Shown here: piece after piece, positions 39,186-49,100 of the stretch | How positions within the stretch are numbered: the stretch's first letter is position 1 | Layout: each line of letters starts with the position of its first letter | NCBI GenBank assembly: GCA_018699955.1 | Contig: JABISG010000034.1 | Span: 1 to 64,000, forward strand | Reading direction: 5' to 3' | From: Planctomycetaceae bacterium | GTDB lineage: Bacteria; Planctomycetota; Planctomycetia; Planctomycetales; Planctomycetaceae | Length of the DNA: 64,000 nt | Notes under the pieces: generated by a model | What the model was told of the DNA's origin: nothing | The model's database searches: none | Seen by the model: only the letters and a program-made list of their open reading frames with translations | Translations under genes and position numbers: made by a program

Positions 39186-42100
39186 ATGATTCGTACCGCC
39201 CTCAAGAATCCCTATCTGGTGCTGGTTCTGGTGTTGATGGTGGCCGTCATCGGCGCGATCAGCATGGCACGAATTCCGGCCGACCTGCTGCCGACGTATA
39301 AGACGTCGGCCGTTCAGATTGTCACTTTCTATCCCGGCATGCCGCCCGAGGTAATGGAAGGCGATATTATGAGCCGGCTGCAGCGTTGGACGGGGCAGTC
39401 GTCGGGAATTGAACATCAGGAAGCCAAGGCGATGCAGGGTGTCTGCATCGTCAAAGACTTCTTCCATCCCGAAGTCTCCAGTTCTGAAGCGTTGGCGCAG
39501 GTGAGCATGTACGCCATGAGCGATATGTTCTATCTCCCCCCGGGGACCATTCCGCCAATGGTGATGCCGTTCGATCCAACGGCCAGTGTTCCGCTGTGTC
39601 TCGTGTCCGTCTCGAACCCCGATATGAACGATTCGGAACTGTACGACATTGCTTACAAGAATCTGCGAAACAACCTGCAGTCAATTTCGGGCGTGATCGC
39701 GCCGGCGGTAAACGGCGGCGCACTGCGACGAATTCTGGCCTATGTCGATCCAGAAAAACTGCGGGCGTACAACATTTCCATTCTCGAAGTGCATGCGGCG
39801 TTGCGTCGGCAAAACGTGCTGATTCCCGCCGGCAGCGCGAAGATTCAAGACAAAGAATTCTACATCTACACAAACGCCATTCCGGACCAAGTGGCGACGT
39901 TGAACGATGCGCCCATCAAAATTGGCGCGAACGGCGAGCCGGTCCTGTTCAGCGATGTCGGCGAGGTGCAGGACAGCAAGCAGATTCAATCAAACATCGT
40001 TCGCGTTAACGGCCGCACGTTGGTTTATGTTCCCGTCTATCGTCAGCCCGGATCGAATACGATCGAAATCGTCGATAGCATCAAGGAGAAGCTGGGGGAA
40101 ATCCTCGCCCGCCTGCAGGAAGAAACCCGGCTGCCCGACGGTTCGCCCGATCCCAAGATGGCCAATCTCACACTCAACGTCGTCATGGATCAGTCGGTCA
40201 AGGTGCGTGAAAGCGTCGATGCATTGTGGATCGCGGGGATTTTGGGAGCGGTCTTCGCGGGACTTGTTGTGTTGTTGTTTCTGCGAAACCTCGCATCGAC
40301 GATCGTCATCGTATTGGCGATACCGATTGCCATCCTCACATCATTAATCGGCCTGTATTTCACTGGGAACACCATCAATGCGATGACTTTGGGAGGTCTC
40401 GCGCTCGCGGTCGGCATTCTCATCGACCAGGCGATTGTGGTGATCGATAACATCGAACGTCATATGCACATGGGAACCAAAGGCCGCCTGCAGGCCGCAT
40501 TCGATGGCACTCGCGAAGTCTCAGTCCCGCTGTTCGTTTCCACCGTGACGTTTATCGTCGTCTTCTTCCCGGTGATCTTTCTCTCGGGGTTGGCAAAATA
40601 TCTGTTCGCGCCGCTCTCGATGGCCGTCCTCTTTGCAGTGATCGCTTCGTACCTCATTGCCATCTTCTTCGTCCCGGTGGCGGCGGCCAAGTTTATGCGT
40701 CCGAAAAAGAAAGGGACTGCCGGCGGATCGCCAGACTCCGTCGGTCAGCAACCCCCCACCGAGCAACTCAACTGGCTGGTTCGAGGTTATCGCGTGCTGC
40801 TGTTGGGGTCGCTGCGCTGGAAGTGGCCTGTCCTTGGCACTGCCGTTGTGTTGTTCGCCGGATCGATGGTGCTGATGTCGAACATTGGCCGCGAACTGTT
40901 CCCGCCAGTCGATGCCGGGCAATTCACAGTTTACGTGCGTGCTCCGTCCGGTACTCGGATTGAGGTGTCCGAAAAACTGATCAAACGCATCGAGAATTTG
41001 ATTGTCGAGGAAGTGGGCGACCCTGCTCCCGATAATCCGACTGCCGATTCGGTCTACCCGACCACGCGGAATAGATTCGCCGGCGGTGCCAACCGAACGC
41101 TGACGGCCGATGAGGTAAAGAACGCAAAGAAGTCCTCGAATTGCGCGACATTGATCTCGAACATCGGCGTGCTGCTCGACTGGCCTGCCGCGTACAGCCC
41201 GAACACTGGCGCAATGGATTCGTTCATTCTCGTCCAACTCAAACAGAAACCTGGTTCGGCAAACGTCTTCGAAACCGTCGCCCGCCTCCGCGAACGTCTC
41301 AACGAGGAAGAGCCCGGCATTGAGTTCGCATTCGATACCGGCGGAATTTTGACAGCAGCGCTCAACATGGGCGAACCCTCGCCAATTCACCTGCAGATTG
41401 CCGGCCGCGACATTGAAACGGCCCACAAGATTGCCGACCAGTTGGTCGGCGCAGTCAATCGCGTCGAAGGGACGACGGATGTTCGCATTGCGCAGCGAGC
41501 CGATTACCCGATGATCGAAGTGGAAATCGATCGCGTCGCCGCCGCCGATCGCGGAGTCACCCCCGAGTTGGTGATGAAATCGCTGGTTTCGGCGACGAAC
41601 AGTTCGATCAATTTCGACCCCGCTTTCTGGATCAACCCACAAAACGGCAATCACTATTTTCTTGGCACTCAGTATTTTGAAGAGAAAATCGACTCACTCG
41701 ATACACTGCGATACATACCAGTCAAAGGCAGTAAAGATGGCAGCCCGATTGTCTATCTGCAGGACGTCGCCAAACTGCACACCAATCGAAAAGTTCCCAA
41801 CGTCATCAATCACCGTAACATCGTCCGCGTGACCGATGTCTTCGCCAACGTCGAAACCGGATACGATCTCGGCACGGTTGTCGCAAACATCGAACGAGAA
41901 TTACAGAAATCGGACGCCACCTTGAAACTGCGTCCGGTGAAGGACACGCGCAGTGCGGCATCCCGCTATCCCGAATGGCTGCAGGGAATCCTCGCCGCCG
42001 TGGGCTTGAACGAGCCGACCCGCTACGCCATTGAAGGCAGTGACTATTCGGGATTCATGGTCGAGATGCAGGGCGAGGTGCGTTCGATGCGCGACTCGTT

Positions 42101-42620
42101 CGTCGATTTTGCGCTCGGCATGGTGCTGGCTACCGTTCTCGTTTATCTGGTCATGGTCGGGCAGTTTCGTTCGTTCGTCGATCCATTCATCGTGCTGGTC
42201 ACCGTGCCGCTCGGCTTCATTGGTGTGGCAGCGATTCTGTACCTCACCAACACGCGATTGAACATTCAGTCGTTCATGGGGATCATCATGATGATCGGCA
42301 TCGTGGTGGAATATACGATCGTGTTGTTGGACTTCGCCAACCATCGGCTCACCGAAGGAGCAACTGTTTCCGAAGCGATTGTCGATGCAGCCATCGTCCG
42401 TTTTCGTCCCATTCTAATGACCTCGGTCACGACGATTTTGGCGTTGCTACCGATGGCGATTGGTTTTGCCGGCGGCGAAGCGGACATTCCGTTGGCGCGA
42501 ACGATTGTCGGGGGCGTGATTGCCGCCACGTTGCTACCGAAATTTGTCGTTCCCTGTTTGTATGTGATCATAAAACGTGCGCCGAAGCGGGATCAGGAAC
42601 CTGAACCCGGCTGGGCATAA
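39186..42620 (+). CDS. RND efflux transporter permease
   Basis: The ATG at 39186 gives 1144 residues starting MIRTALKNPYLVLVLVLM, the typical first RND helix. Both porter halves and the twelve-helix pattern are present (ITSLIGLYFTGNTINAMTLGGLALAVGILID, later RSFVDPFIVLVTVPLGFIGVAAILYL). In helix 4 the usual Asp-Asp pair is Asp414-Gln415. In helix 10 the usual Lys position is Glu1042 (GIVVEYTIVLLDF). Arg1074 in RFRPILMTS is kept. This differs from HAE-type pumps and partly recalls CusA-type pumps. It should export substrates from the periplasm using the proton gradient, with the adaptor and TolC encoded downstream. Substrate is unknown. The longer frame from 39027 is not supported. Confidence 0.93.
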   Translation: MIRTALKNPYLVLVLVLMVAVIGAISMARIPADLLPTYKTSAVQIVTFYPGMPPEVMEGDIMSRLQRWTGQSSGIEHQEAKAMQGVCIVKDFFHPEVSSSEALAQVSMYAMSDMFYLPPGTIPPMVMPFDPTASVPLCLVSVSNPDMNDSELYDIAYKNLRNNLQSISGVIAPAVNGGALRRILAYVDPEKLRAYNISILEVHAALRRQNVLIPAGSAKIQDKEFYIYTNAIPDQVATLNDAPIKIGANGEPVLFSDVGEVQDSKQIQSNIVRVNGRTLVYVPVYRQPGSNTIEIVDSIKEKLGEILARLQEETRLPDGSPDPKMANLTLNVVMDQSVKVRESVDALWIAGILGAVFAGLVVLLFLRNLASTIVIVLAIPIAILTSLIGLYFTGNTINAMTLGGLALAVGILIDQAIVVIDNIERHMHMGTKGRLQAAFDGTREVSVPLFVSTVTFIVVFFPVIFLSGLAKYLFAPLSMAVLFAVIASYLIAIFFVPVAAAKFMRPKKKGTAGGSPDSVGQQPPTEQLNWLVRGYRVLLLGSLRWKWPVLGTAVVLFAGSMVLMSNIGRELFPPVDAGQFTVYVRAPSGTRIEVSEKLIKRIENLIVEEVGDPAPDNPTADSVYPTTRNRFAGGANRTLTADEVKNAKKSSNCATLISNIGVLLDWPAAYSPNTGAMDSFILVQLKQKPGSANVFETVARLRERLNEEEPGIEFAFDTGGILTAALNMGEPSPIHLQIAGRDIETAHKIADQLVGAVNRVEGTTDVRIAQRADYPMIEVEIDRVAAADRGVTPELVMKSLVSATNSSINFDPAFWINPQNGNHYFLGTQYFEEKIDSLDTLRYIPVKGSKDGSPIVYLQDVAKLHTNRKVPNVINHRNIVRVTDVFANVETGYDLGTVVANIERELQKSDATLKLRPVKDTRSAASRYPEWLQGILAAVGLNEPTRYAIEGSDYSGFMVEMQGEVRSMRDSFVDFALGMVLATVLVYLVMVGQFRSFVDPFIVLVTVPLGFIGVAAILYLTNTRLNIQSFMGIIMMIGIVVEYTIVLLDFANHRLTEGATVSEAIVDAAIVRFRPILMTSVTTILALLPMAIGFAGGEADIPLARTIVGGVIAATLLPKFVVPCLYVIIKRAPKRDQEPEPGWA

Positions 42621-42644
42621 GAATGGCGTGGATTGTCGTTTCGT

Positions 42645-42667
42645 CCTCGCTGACGCTTCGGGTTACG
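42645..42667. repeat. Short dispersed-repeat-like word between permease and adaptor genes
   Basis: The word beginning CCTCGCTGACGCTTCGG matches a sequence I recall as a frequent intergenic repeat of planctomycete genomes. It lies in the 152-bp gap inside the RND operon. Only one copy is in the window, so the repeat status rests on recollection. Confidence 0.35.
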
Positions 42668-42772
42668 ATTTCGTGTTTGTGTCCAAGGAATTGGGGCTGA
42701 CAATGCACGGGTCCTTCGATCAAATAGCAATCGCGCGAGTGATTTTCTGCGTCATCAGAAAGAGATAATACG

Positions 42773-44194
42773 ATGCGTTGTCAAATTCTGAGCGAACTAA
42801 TTGGTGTTGCCTTTGCAACTCTGCTCCTGGTCGGCTGTAACGGCGCCGATGCGACGCCGGGGAAAGGTGACGGCGCGGGAGGTTCGACCGCAAGTTCATC
42901 GTCGGACGGCGAAACGACACACGAAGTACATGTCGTTCTTGGGAAACCGCATACCGAACAAATCGAACTGCCCGGTGCTTCGGTACACGGATACGAGACG
43001 ACCCAACTGATGGCAAAATTGGGTGGGTACGTCGATCAGATTATGAACAGCGACGGCCAACCGGTGAGCCGCGACGAAAAGGAAATTGACATCGGCTCGT
43101 TCGTCAAGGAAGGAACGGTGCTGGCCGAACTGGACATTCCCGAAATTGCCGGCGAGGTGAAACAGAAGGACGCGTTGCTCACGCAGGCAAACAGCGCCGT
43201 TTCCCAGGCAATGGCGGCCATCGCCCAAGCCCAAGCCGAGGTAGAACGGCGAAATGCCGAAGTCGCAGAGGCCGAAGCGATGGTGAAGGAAAAGTTGGCG
43301 TTAAAACAATTGCGTGAAACGGCACACCGGCGGATCGTTAAGCTGTTCAACGATGGTGCCGTTGGCGAAGACAGTAAGCTCGAAGCAGAATTCGGGCTTG
43401 CCGCCGCTGAAGCCGCAGTGACCAGCGCCGATGCAGGGGTCACGAAAGCGAAATCACTCGTCGCAGTTGCCAACGAAATGGTGAAAAAGGCCGAGGCGGA
43501 CAAGGAAAGCGCCGATGCCCATGTGAATGTCGCGACTGCCGATCTCGAAATCGCAAAAGTCATGGACGACTATTCGACGATCCGGGCACCGTACAACGGC
43601 ATGATTACAAAACGATTGGTAGACAACGGCGCGTTTGTCCGGCCGGCCACAAGTAATTCCGGGGCGATGGCGTTGTTCGAGATTACCCGAACCGACAAGG
43701 TCCGCATCGAAGCTGCCGTTCCCAGCGTCAACACGACGCGTATTCGCGTCGGACAGCAGGCCGTCTTTCACACCATCGGCGGACTGCCCGGCGTCACCAT
43801 TACTGGGCAAGTCGATCGTGCGGCGGTTGCCCTCGATCGGGAAACACGCATGATGCGGATCCACGTCGATTTTAAGAATCCCCTCAAAAACCGTTCCACG
43901 GGCAAGGTCATCCGGCTCGATCCGGGAATGTATGGCAGCATTCGTATCATCATCAAGAAATGGGACAAGATTCCCGTTATTCCCGCCTCGGCCCTAGCCG
44001 AAGATGCAGCGGGGCAATCATTCGTGGTGGTCGTCGATGCTGCAGGCGTCTGTGAAAAACGCGCGGTTGACGTCGCCTTCAATGACGCAGAAGAGGTCGG
44101 CGTGAGTCACGGGCTGGAAATTGGAGATACAGTGGTCAAATCAGACATTGGCAAACTCAAAGACGGCCAGGAAATCTCCATTAAATCGCCGTAG
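42773..44194 (+). CDS. RND periplasmic adaptor (membrane fusion protein), lipoprotein
   Basis: The 473-residue protein has a signal peptide with lipobox ending at Cys22 (ATLLLVGC). A biotinyl-lipoyl half precedes and another follows a long alpha-helical hairpin (about 130-260) rich in Ala/Glu/Lys (QAMAAIAQAQAEVERRNAEVAEAEAMVKEK). The sequence DDYSTIRAPYNGMITKRLVDNGAFV marks the return strand of the lipoyl domain. Beta-barrel and membrane-proximal domains follow (VRIEAAVPSVNTTRIRVGQ, LDPGMYGSIRI). It bridges the permease and TolC. The hairpin is long, consistent with direct tip contact to TolC. It follows the permease by 152 bp, an unusual permease-first order. Confidence 0.92.
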   Translation: MRCQILSELIGVAFATLLLVGCNGADATPGKGDGAGGSTASSSSDGETTHEVHVVLGKPHTEQIELPGASVHGYETTQLMAKLGGYVDQIMNSDGQPVSRDEKEIDIGSFVKEGTVLAELDIPEIAGEVKQKDALLTQANSAVSQAMAAIAQAQAEVERRNAEVAEAEAMVKEKLALKQLRETAHRRIVKLFNDGAVGEDSKLEAEFGLAAAEAAVTSADAGVTKAKSLVAVANEMVKKAEADKESADAHVNVATADLEIAKVMDDYSTIRAPYNGMITKRLVDNGAFVRPATSNSGAMALFEITRTDKVRIEAAVPSVNTTRIRVGQQAVFHTIGGLPGVTITGQVDRAAVALDRETRMMRIHVDFKNPLKNRSTGKVIRLDPGMYGSIRIIIKKWDKIPVIPASALAEDAAGQSFVVVVDAAGVCEKRAVDVAFNDAEEVGVSHGLEIGDTVVKSDIGKLKDGQEISIKSP

Positions 44195-44279
44195 TTACCA
44201 AAGTTACCAAAGTTCCGCAATCCGCACAGCCGATATGACCGATACAAGCTGGCCTGCATCTGTCTAACGGTCTGTATCG

Positions 44280-46118
44280 ATGTTCCACCTCCGGCCAATC
44301 GGGCAATTCCTTTCGCTGCTTGCCGGTTTCGGTTTGCTGAGCGGTTGCCAGATGCATCTGACGATTGGAACACCTGACAAGAAATTCGACGACCACGCAG
44401 CGACGACGCCTCGAAATTCCATACAGTCAGTTGCTGCCGTGGCCTCGAAAGGCGCACACGATTCACGTAGAAAGTGGTCGGTTGTTGCGAAACCATCGAC
44501 TCAGCCTCCATCGACGAACGGACAAACGGTTGTCCGCCAGGTCTCGGATCGCAACGAGACAAAGTCCAAACGCGCTGCGACTGCTGCGGTTGGTGCATTT
44601 CGAATGCCGACGCTCATCAAGCAGGGGGCGTCCTTCGGCAGCGCGAAACTGATCAACGGCCTTGAGAAATTGCCACAGTCTGCCGCGGAAGAATCCGCCA
44701 TTGTGACTGAGTCGGCACCGACTGCGTTCCCAATCGATCTGCCAACGGCACTGCGTTTGTCTGGTGCGGAAAACTGGGATGTGCAAATTGCTGCCGAGAA
44801 AGTTCAAGAGGCGCGTGCCCGACTTGATACGGCAAAGCTGCTGTGGCTGCCATCGTTAAACGGAGGCATTGGCTACACCAAACATGATGGGCAGATTCAA
44901 GCGACGTCGGGTCAAGTCACCGACGTTAGCAGAAACTCGCTATTCGTTGGTGGTGGTGCCAATCTCAGCCAGACACCCCTGACGGGCGGTGCCGGAGGCC
45001 CGGCGCGATTGATGGTCGATTTGTCGTTGGCCGATGCAATCTTCACCCCGCTTGCGGCGCGGCAGGTCGTTCAGGCCGAACAGGCACGCGAAACGGTGGA
45101 GTTCAACGATACGCTCCGCGATGCAGCTGATGCCTACTATCAATTGGTTGGTGCACAGGGGCAACTGGCCATGGCGCAGTTGAACCTCGAAGATTCCCGG
45201 AAGTTTGAGAAACTCACCGTTTCCTTCGTCGCTGCCGGCAAAGGTTCTCAGGCCGACACCTCGCGCGCTCGCGTTGAGACGTCCCGTCGAAAGCAGGCAA
45301 TCATTCGCGCCGAAACGGCCGCCAAGATTGCAGGCGTCGAACTGACAAGAATCCTGCGACTTGGTTCCGAGACGGACCTGGTCGTTTTCGAGGATAAGCC
45401 CGCTGCCGTCGAATTTGTTTCGGAGCAGGAATCGTTGTCATCGTTGGTTGCTCATGCCCACATGTTTCGACCGGAAATGGCCGAGCATCAGGCGGAACTC
45501 GAATTGAATCGGGAGCGGCTGCGTGCGGAGTATTGGCGACCGTTGTTGCCCAGCGTGCATGTGGGTGCTTCTGCCGGCGGTTTCGGCGGTGGGGTGAATG
45601 ACGATCTGAATCAGCTCGATGGCCGCAGTGACTTTGACCTGCTTGCCGTTTGGCAACTCAAGAATCTTGGTTTCGGCGCCCGTGCCGCACAGCGAGAACA
45701 ACGCAGCCGATTCCGACAATCGGCCTATGCAAATTCCCGAATCCGCGATGCCGTGGCGGCTGACGTCGCCAAGGCGTTCCACGAGATGCGCGCTCAGCGC
45801 AAACAGTTGGACCTTTCCGAAAAGAACGTTGAGCTATCCCGCGAGTCGCATCGCAAGAACATTGCCCGCATTCGTGGACTGGAAGGATTGCCGTTAGAAG
45901 CACTGAATGCCCTGCAGACATTGACCAGGTCGCGCGAAGACTACATCGCTGCCATCACCCGGTACAACCGCGCCCAAGTTCGCCTGCTGCACGCAATCGG
46001 TCGGCAGATCGGCGAGGAGACATCCGATCCCGAAGTCATCTCAAGTCAGCCGACCGTGATCGATGGGGCAGCGGGAATACCCCTGTTGCCGGCGCCGTCG
46101 GTTGAACTCGGCCAATAA
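44280..46118 (+). CDS. TolC-family outer-membrane channel protein, lipoprotein
   Basis: This 612-residue protein has a lipobox (LLAGFGLLSGC, Cys23), then about 130 residues of low-complexity, Lys/Ser/Thr-rich sequence not usual in the family. The two OEP repeats follow: LPTALRLSGAENWDVQIAAEKVQEARARL and, later, ELELNRERLRAEYWRPLLPSVHVG. The typical helices with RDAADAYYQLVGAQGQLAMAQLNLEDSRKFEKL are present. It completes the tripartite efflux system as the outer-membrane duct. The gene lies 85 bp after the adaptor; that gap contains two tandem GTTACCAAA words (44194-44211). It is convergent with the PQQ-propeller gene, 19 bp apart. Confidence 0.9.
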   Translation: MFHLRPIGQFLSLLAGFGLLSGCQMHLTIGTPDKKFDDHAATTPRNSIQSVAAVASKGAHDSRRKWSVVAKPSTQPPSTNGQTVVRQVSDRNETKSKRAATAAVGAFRMPTLIKQGASFGSAKLINGLEKLPQSAAEESAIVTESAPTAFPIDLPTALRLSGAENWDVQIAAEKVQEARARLDTAKLLWLPSLNGGIGYTKHDGQIQATSGQVTDVSRNSLFVGGGANLSQTPLTGGAGGPARLMVDLSLADAIFTPLAARQVVQAEQARETVEFNDTLRDAADAYYQLVGAQGQLAMAQLNLEDSRKFEKLTVSFVAAGKGSQADTSRARVETSRRKQAIIRAETAAKIAGVELTRILRLGSETDLVVFEDKPAAVEFVSEQESLSSLVAHAHMFRPEMAEHQAELELNRERLRAEYWRPLLPSVHVGASAGGFGGGVNDDLNQLDGRSDFDLLAVWQLKNLGFGARAAQREQRSRFRQSAYANSRIRDAVAADVAKAFHEMRAQRKQLDLSEKNVELSRESHRKNIARIRGLEGLPLEALNALQTLTRSREDYIAAITRYNRAQVRLLHAIGRQIGEETSDPEVISSQPTVIDGAAGIPLLPAPSVELGQ

Positions 46119-46137
46119 ATCGGTCGTTGGCCGGGCG

Positions 46138-49100
46138 TTACTCGCCACCAGAACCTTCAACGGGGCGTTTCGCTTTCACTGGACTGGCGATTGGCTCGTT
46201 GATCATGTTCAGATGAAGCGACGATCGGTAGAAGTTGACGGTCATCTTCTTCTCTGCGGGGTCGGCCGTGACCTCGAATTGCGACAACGATTGCTCGTTC
46301 GCTTCACTGAAAATGCTGCGGCCGTTTCGCTTGTCGATCACCGCAAGGGAATATTGATTGCGATTGAAGGCCGGTGCTCGTTGAAATGGGCGATACGTTC
46401 GCGCGGTGAAGACCAGCACCGGCAAACCAGCCGGCTGATTGACGTCGAATGACTGATTTTCAACTCGCGTGGTCCAGATCTTTCGGCCCGTCTTGCGGTC
46501 AAATCCGTAAACGTAACCGTTAACCAATGGGCTGTTATTAATGGAGACGACCTGGACCCCGTTTGCCTGCTTGGGCGTACTGTGGGTCAGCAGGGTGTAC
46601 CGGTCGCGATTTCGCAGTACCAGGAATGAATCGATCCGGCCGTCGGCCTCGATCGAGGCGTCGATGAGAAGTTTGCCGTCGTCGGCATCGAAAATTGCGA
46701 AGTTCCCCTGATGAGGATTCAGCACGGCAACGGCGTTCTCACCCCGCTGCATGGCGATCGCTTTTGAACCAGGGGGAACCCGTTTCTCCCAGATGTTCTT
46801 GCCTGTCCACACGTCGAACTTTTGCAGCGTTCGGCCGGTCCACACCAACAGGTTGCGGCCCTGTTTCGATAGCTGCGTCCCGTCCTGCGGCAACGGACGC
46901 GTCGCGACTTGCTCACCATCGGCTGCTCGCAGCACCACGGCTTCTTTCGTGTTCGGCGCCACCACGAAAACAAACTCTCGATCTCCAAAGACATCGCTGC
47001 CGCGCGAAACCGATCGTCGCTCCCAAAGTGTTTCCCCGGTTAGCGGATTGGCCGCAACCAGCCGCGTCCCCACTTGATAGCAAATCATGCTGTCGTCGAT
47101 TGGAACCACCTGACCCAACGGGCGACCGTTTCGGTCTAGCACTGTCATAATTCGCGCACCGCCGGGACCCATCAATTGTCGGAATTGGAGCGCAATATTT
47201 CGTGTTTGCCCCTTCAGTCCATCGACGAGAACTTGTTGCCAGAGAATTCGCGGTGCACCATTCTCCTCCTGAAATCCATCCAGCACGATGAAGTGCGAGC
47301 CGAAGACGACGATCAACAGGTGACCGTTCACACGGGCGTAGTTTCCGTAGACATTGGAAATCGCCGTTCGCAAGTTACCCGTTGCCACTTTCCACAGCAC
47401 CTTGCCGTTTTCGTCGTGGGCAATCAAACTCTGCCGCCGCGAATCGAGCGCAAGCGTCCAGTTTTCTCCCAACGGCCCGCGTGGTCCGATAATCCTCACG
47501 GGGTAGGCCCGTCGAACGGACCCCTGCCGTGCCACTTTTCTGGCTTCAAGTTTCTCCTTGGGCCAGACCGACTTTTCTTCGAGCAGTTTGGCAATCTCAT
47601 CGGCAGCTCTCCATTCTTCGACGAGTTGCCGTCCGGTTTTTTCGTCGAGGCAGACCACGTCGTTCCAGCGGGTGGCCAGTTCATCCAACATGGCCGCCGC
47701 AGCCACCGATTGTTTGCGGTCGATGTACAACGATGCCAGCCTTGCCGTCGCGAAACCGGAGATCTTGCGGTCGGTCGAGCGCCGCAGTCGGCGGAGCAGC
47801 AATTCCTGCGCGAGAGTTTGTTTGATCGGATCGAGACGTCCGGCCAACAGTTGACCGGCGCGATCGCCCACGGGCAGATCGACGAATGCATCCAGAAATC
47901 GGATCAGCATCTGCGTGTCGTCTTCGTTTTCCGCCGCCTTGGTGAGCAATTCCGCGATCGCGCGGTCTAACTCGGCTCGCTCTGCTCCGCTCGATTTGCG
48001 GTAGACCTCAGCAATTCGCGGACGAATCCAGCGATCGCTGCGCACCGTCAGCGCCGCACTCACTCGTTCCAATTCCGGTTTGCCGGTATCGGCCGTCGCC
48101 AACTTAATGTACTCGCGAAATGCCCCCTGCTGGTCGCCCATTTCATGCAATCCAGCTGCGTTCAGCCGCAGATACTGTCCGCGCTGTCGCGGGTCGTCAA
48201 CCAGTCGTTCGATTTCGTCGGCCGACGAATGGTACTTCCGGAAGTCGAGCCTTAAGCCTTCCAGCAGCGATGCAACCACCAGGGTACGAGAGCGCGGCGT
48301 CGGCTTGGCCGCAATCGATTTCCTCAGGTCGGCCAGTCCCTGCCGTTCGTTTCCTTCGTGCAACCGCATTTCACCGCGCAACGCCAGGGCGTCGGCATCG
48401 TTGGGATTCTTCGCAAGCACGCCGTCGGTTTGCCGCCGCAATTCGTCGAGTGATTTGAATCCCACGAGTTTGTCGATCGATTGGGACACAATCACGCCAT
48501 CGGCTGCCGCCAGATTCCCAAAGACTTCACCTTTCCGCGATTGTGACCGAGCCACGATGCGGCCCGACTTGAGATCGATCGACACGATTTCACCGGTCGA
48601 AAGCGGAAGGCGGTAGTGGTGACCGTCGCGAATGCCGCGACCGCTGGGAGTTTCGATCGAAGGCGGTTCATCCCACACAGGTTCGCCCGTTTTCAAGCTG
48701 AGAGCCTGAACCTGCGAACGGCCCACCAGAATAACCTGGCCCGCATGCACGCCAGCCAAATACAGCGACTGGCCGCGAGGCTTCTTCCACAGCAGCGAAC
48801 CATCGACGAGATTCAGACAGTGCAAGTCGGCCGAGTCGCGTGGCGTTATCAGGATTCGCCCCTCGGCAATCGTCGGTGCCGAATCGACCCAGCGGTCTTC
48901 GTCGTCCTGCCCGCTAGTCACTGTGATTCGCCTTCCCCGCATGCGAAACGCTATGCGCGGATCGATGGGAACTGCCGACTTGCTGCGGGAATAACGCTGT
49001 CCCCACAGCAGGATTCGCCGCGCCGGATCGATGGCAACCACGGCGCCAGCCGTCGTCGGACAGACGAGTACACCGTTGCTGAAAGCCGGTGTCAAACCGG

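Noticed and set aside
40521-41654. 377-residue open frame on the minus strand
   Set aside because: Antisense to the RND permease, His/Arg-rich shadow with no recognisable domain.
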